A DNA stretch of 64,000 nucleotides from positions 4,475-68,474 of the forward strand of contig CAZJDB010000154.1 of assembly GCA_964544695.1 (NCBI GenBank). Direction: 5' to 3'. The notes beneath the pieces were generated by a model, which saw only the letters and a program-made list of their open reading frames with translations, was not told the origin of the DNA and did no database searches. Position numbers and translations under genes: made by a program. This document shows positions 61,945 to 64,000 of this stretch, one piece after another (positions within the stretch are counted from its first letter, which is position 1; each line of letters starts with the position of its first letter). This stretch comes from Dinghuibacter sp964544695 (GTDB lineage: Bacteria; Bacteroidota; Bacteroidia; Chitinophagales; Chitinophagaceae).

Positions 61945-63066
61945 CTACTTCACATTCGATACATTTTTCTTAAGTTCCGTTTCCAATCTGGCGAGTTCGC
62001 TATTCAGGGTCTGGCGGCCCGCGGTCCCCTCGTCATGGATCCGCTTCACTTCCCCAAGGGTGTCAATCAAAGATTGGGTGGTCTTTTTCAGAGTATCCAG
62101 AGACACGACGGTCTTTTCATTTTCCCTGGCCACCGCAATGCTGTTTTGTTTCAGTAGCTCGGCGTTTTTCTGGAGAATCGTATTGGTCGTTTCCGAAACC
62201 TTTTGCTGCATTTCCACGTTGGCCTTCTGGCGCTGCAGGGCTACGGCGATGGTCAGTTGGTTTTTCCAGACCGGGATCGTGGTGGAGACGATGGACTGCG
62301 CCTTTTCCGCGATGGTAGTATTGTTATTCTGCACCACCCGGATTTGGGCCAGGGACTGCATCATAATGAAGCGAACGGTCTTCATATCCGCAAGTCTTTT
62401 ATCCAGACGCGTCACATAGTCACGCATGTCGGCGATCTCGTAGTCCTGGAAGTTGGCCGCATTGGCTTCCATATTTTCCAGGGCCGCTTTGAGCTCGTTA
62501 TACTTGAGTTGCCCCGCGATGATCAGGTCCTCCATCTGGTGGATATAGTTCACGTTCCCGTCGAACATGGTTTGCAGGGAACTGTTGTCCTTAATCGAAT
62601 TGATCCTCCCCGCCTTGATCTTGTTGGTGATCTTGTCGATGTTGTTGATGACCGTATCGTATTTCTGGAAGATCTTCTGGACGTCCATCGCCACCTTCCG
62701 AAACAAGGGTATCCTGTTGAAGAAGCCCTTGGCGGGGTTTTGGTTGAGCTCGTCGATGTCGATGATTTTGAGCTCCGTGAGCAGGTCGTTGATGAGGCCT
62801 CCCACCTCTCCTGAATTGAATGTCCTCACCGAGGTGAGGAAGTCGTTGCTGTATTTTTCCATGGAACCCTGCAGTTCGCTGCCATAGTTGAGGATGGAGT
62901 TGACGTCGGAGGGGTTGAGGGCCTTGGATATTTCTCCATATTTGGCCTGGTCGGTCGTTGGGATCACGGCCGTATTCACGTTGCCGTCCTTGTCGAGTTT
63001 CATAACCGGCATGGCTGAAGCGGGCGCGGGGGCCTGCGGCAAATCTTGAGGATTATTTGTATCCAT
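61945..63066 (-). CDS. telA: TelA-family toxic anion resistance protein
   Basis: 373 residues from the ATG at 63066 (MDTNNPQDLPQAPAPAS). After a Pro/Ala-rich start come the TelA features: ILNYGSELQGSMEKYSNDFLT, a long coiled-coil helical body with FFNRIPLFRK, and the conserved segment TTIPVWKNQLTIAVALQRQ. It is a cytoplasmic helical protein associated with tellurite and other stress resistance; the mechanism is not settled. It overlaps the upstream small ORF by 14 bases, and the start at 63138 is rejected for that reason. Confidence 0.9.
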   Translation of the reverse strand: MDTNNPQDLPQAPAPASAMPVMKLDKDGNVNTAVIPTTDQAKYGEISKALNPSDVNSILNYGSELQGSMEKYSNDFLTSVRTFNSGEVGGLINDLLTELKIIDIDELNQNPAKGFFNRIPLFRKVAMDVQKIFQKYDTVINNIDKITNKIKAGRINSIKDNSSLQTMFDGNVNYIHQMEDLIIAGQLKYNELKAALENMEANAANFQDYEIADMRDYVTRLDKRLADMKTVRFIMMQSLAQIRVVQNNNTTIAEKAQSIVSTTIPVWKNQLTIAVALQRQKANVEMQQKVSETTNTILQKNAELLKQNSIAVARENEKTVVSLDTLKKTTQSLIDTLGEVKRIHDEGTAGRQTLNSELARLETELKKNVSNVK

Positions 63067-63253
63067 AAGTGGTAGATTGAATGTGCTCTTTAATGTACGC
63101 CAAATTTCCCCGATAAGCATCGATGGTATGATATCCATTCCCTATGGCGCCTTCATATAACTGTTCGATAAATGCCTTCGGCTTCCTGAAGTCATCCGGA
63201 TCGAACCCGAATTGATGGCGCTGGTGGATCTTATGTAGTGAGTAGGTTGGCAA
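63053..63253 (-). CDS. small ORF between the HAD gene and telA (about 66 aa, TTG start)
   Basis: About 66 residues if it starts at the TTG at 63253. It overlaps the HAD gene end by 23 bases and the telA start by 14. No ATG lies in frame after the HAD stop; the only ATG is at 63307, deep in the HAD gene. The text HQFGFDPDDFRKPKAFIEQL, followed by EGAIGNGYHTIDAYRGNLAY, looks like a genuine folded small protein. I do not recognise it. It could be an extra operon member or a chance frame; codon content looks coding. Confidence 0.5.
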   Translation of the reverse strand: MPTYSLHKIHQRHQFGFDPDDFRKPKAFIEQLYEGAIGNGYHTIDAYRGNLAYIKEHIQSTTYGYK

Positions 63254-63932
63254 TGCTTTGTTGATTTGAATTGACCAGCAGGGAGGCCATTCCTGCCGCA
63301 CGGGCACCGGAAATGTCCGCCACCGGGTTGTCCCCGACGTGAATGATATCCTTCGGATCCACGCGACCCTGGCGGCGCTCCACTTCGGTGATCATCTTTT
63401 GAAAGAAGGTAGGGTTAGGTTTGGACACGCCTTCTTCATCTGAAAAAAGCTGAATGTCGAAACACAAACCGATCCCCGGCAGCACCCTCCTGAGCGTCCG
63501 GCCTTTAATGAACACCGTGTTGCTCAGTAGTCCGAAAGTGGACCCCGGTGCGTAGGCACGGAGCCGCTCCAGTACGGGGAGCGTTTTTTCATCGTAGATA
63601 CCGGGCGGATAGGCGAGAAATAGTTGTTCCATTTCCTCGTACAACCGGCCGGTGTCGATTCCCCTGATCAGCGCCTCCAGGCGGGGATTCCCTTCGTTGA
63701 TCCTGCCTATGACCCAGAGATACACCTCCTCAGCCGTAATCTGTCCGCCCGTGCGCTCGTCGATGAGGTTTGCCAGCCGGTCCATATTTGTGAATATCCC
63801 AGAGACTTCCGCCAGCGACCTCCCCATTTCATTGTAGCGTTCGTGAAACCAGCGCGCCCGCTCCGGCTTGTATTCCGGATGGGACCTGATGAGCGTCAAC
63901 CACAGGTCGAAGGAATAATGCCGGTAAATCAT
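63231..63932 (-). CDS. HAD-family hydrolase of the Ter-type operon
   Basis: 233 residues. The HAD nucleophile motif at the N-terminus is in YSFDLWLTLIRS, where the second usual Asp is replaced by Trp (DLWLT for DxDxT). Motif II is the Ser in FGLLSNTVF. Motif III is the Lys in EEGVSKPNPTFF and motif IV the IIHVGDNPVADISGA Asp. Phosphatases of this class are recurrent in Ter operons, thought to act on a small metabolite. It overlaps the partial gene to the right by 4 bases (ATGA). Confidence 0.85.
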   Translation of the reverse strand: MIYRHYSFDLWLTLIRSHPEYKPERARWFHERYNEMGRSLAEVSGIFTNMDRLANLIDERTGGQITAEEVYLWVIGRINEGNPRLEALIRGIDTGRLYEEMEQLFLAYPPGIYDEKTLPVLERLRAYAPGSTFGLLSNTVFIKGRTLRRVLPGIGLCFDIQLFSDEEGVSKPNPTFFQKMITEVERRQGRVDPKDIIHVGDNPVADISGARAAGMASLLVNSNQQSIANLLTT

Positions 63933-64000
63933 GCATATAGATAATTGGCCTTCAACAGCTCCACGAAACTGTCCGTTTGATGGGGCTCTCCGATGGCCCG
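63929..64000 (-). CDS. C-terminal end of a further Ter-operon gene, cut by window edge
   Basis: Only the last 23 residues (ending LVELLKANYLYA-like, FVELLKANYLYA) are inside the window. Its TGA overlaps the HAD start (ATGA), so it is the upstream operon member. The protein cannot be identified from so little text. Confidence 0.6.
   Translation of the reverse strand, partial: RAIGEPHQTDSFVELLKANYLYA

Overview
The window looks like about 64 kb of chromosome from a member of the Bacteroidota, most likely a GC-rich Chitinophagaceae-type soil bacterium. The evidence is TAnnTTTG-type -7 promoter boxes, a TonB-dependent receptor with a carboxypeptidase-like N-terminal domain, a head-GIN lipoprotein, GH92 and GH32 enzymes, a ligase-associated DNA repair gene set and a fused E1 alpha/beta ketoacid dehydrogenase. 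Nearly all of it is ordinary chromosome. There is no CRISPR array, no rRNA and no intact insertion sequence. One tRNA (Ala, GGC) is present.

Layout. 1-2006: the tail of a short KdpD-type protein and a separate membrane histidine kinase that overlaps it. 2065-2138: tRNA-Ala. 2213-6052: a small helix-turn-helix protein, a thioredoxin, an outer-membrane receptor and a small secreted protein. 6171-14596 (minus): one operon coding for a tripartite ABC export machine (adaptor, TolC-type channel, ATPase, two permeases) followed by its own NtrC-type activator and NtrY-type kinase. A well-formed sigma-54 promoter sits at its start. 14709-23818: envelope and housekeeping genes (beta-barrel protein, HdeD-like, M28 peptidase, fRMsr, diheme cytochrome, lpxB, surE, and an S24-type repressor whose operator lies in its own promoter). 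24327-31142 (minus): the ligase-associated repair set (phosphoesterase PdeM, Lhr-type helicase, ATP-dependent ligase, exonuclease), split by an AT-rich plus-strand membrane gene and a tiny transcription unit. 31152-36782: periplasmic binding protein, guaA, head-GIN lipoprotein, M14 peptidase and rpsT. 36923-41295: sucA-odhB of the TCA cycle. 41248-47039: an ECF sigma unit, methyltransferases, a nucleotidase, a lipoprotein and mnmA. 47220-55688: ssb, GH92, radC, prs, rplY, pth, an FAH-family protein and a fused E1. 56023-56694: a transposase-derived protein that seems to have lost its catalytic residues. 56931-59734: a fructan or sucrose pair (sugar porter plus GH32). 59747-60241: a thioredoxin-like protein. 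60194-64000 (minus): the end of a tellurite/stress (Ter-type) operon with TerC, TelA, a HAD phosphatase and two unrecognised proteins, running off the right edge.

How the genes work together. The export operon appears self-contained: sensor, activator, sigma-54 promoter and pump. The ligase cluster probably acts as one end-processing and sealing pathway, with its transcription now divided. Genes are packed very tightly. Many neighbours overlap by 1-4 bases, and several convergent pairs share their stop codons. At several genes the -7 promoter box lies only 4-7 bases from the ATG, which suggests leaderless or near-leaderless mRNAs.

The most novel candidates are the domesticated transposase (56023-56694), the mini-transcription unit at 28350-28475, the unknown members of the Ter-type operon (60976-61935 and 63053-63253), and the sigma-54-controlled export operon. 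All functional calls come from reading motifs and recalling families. No database search was run.
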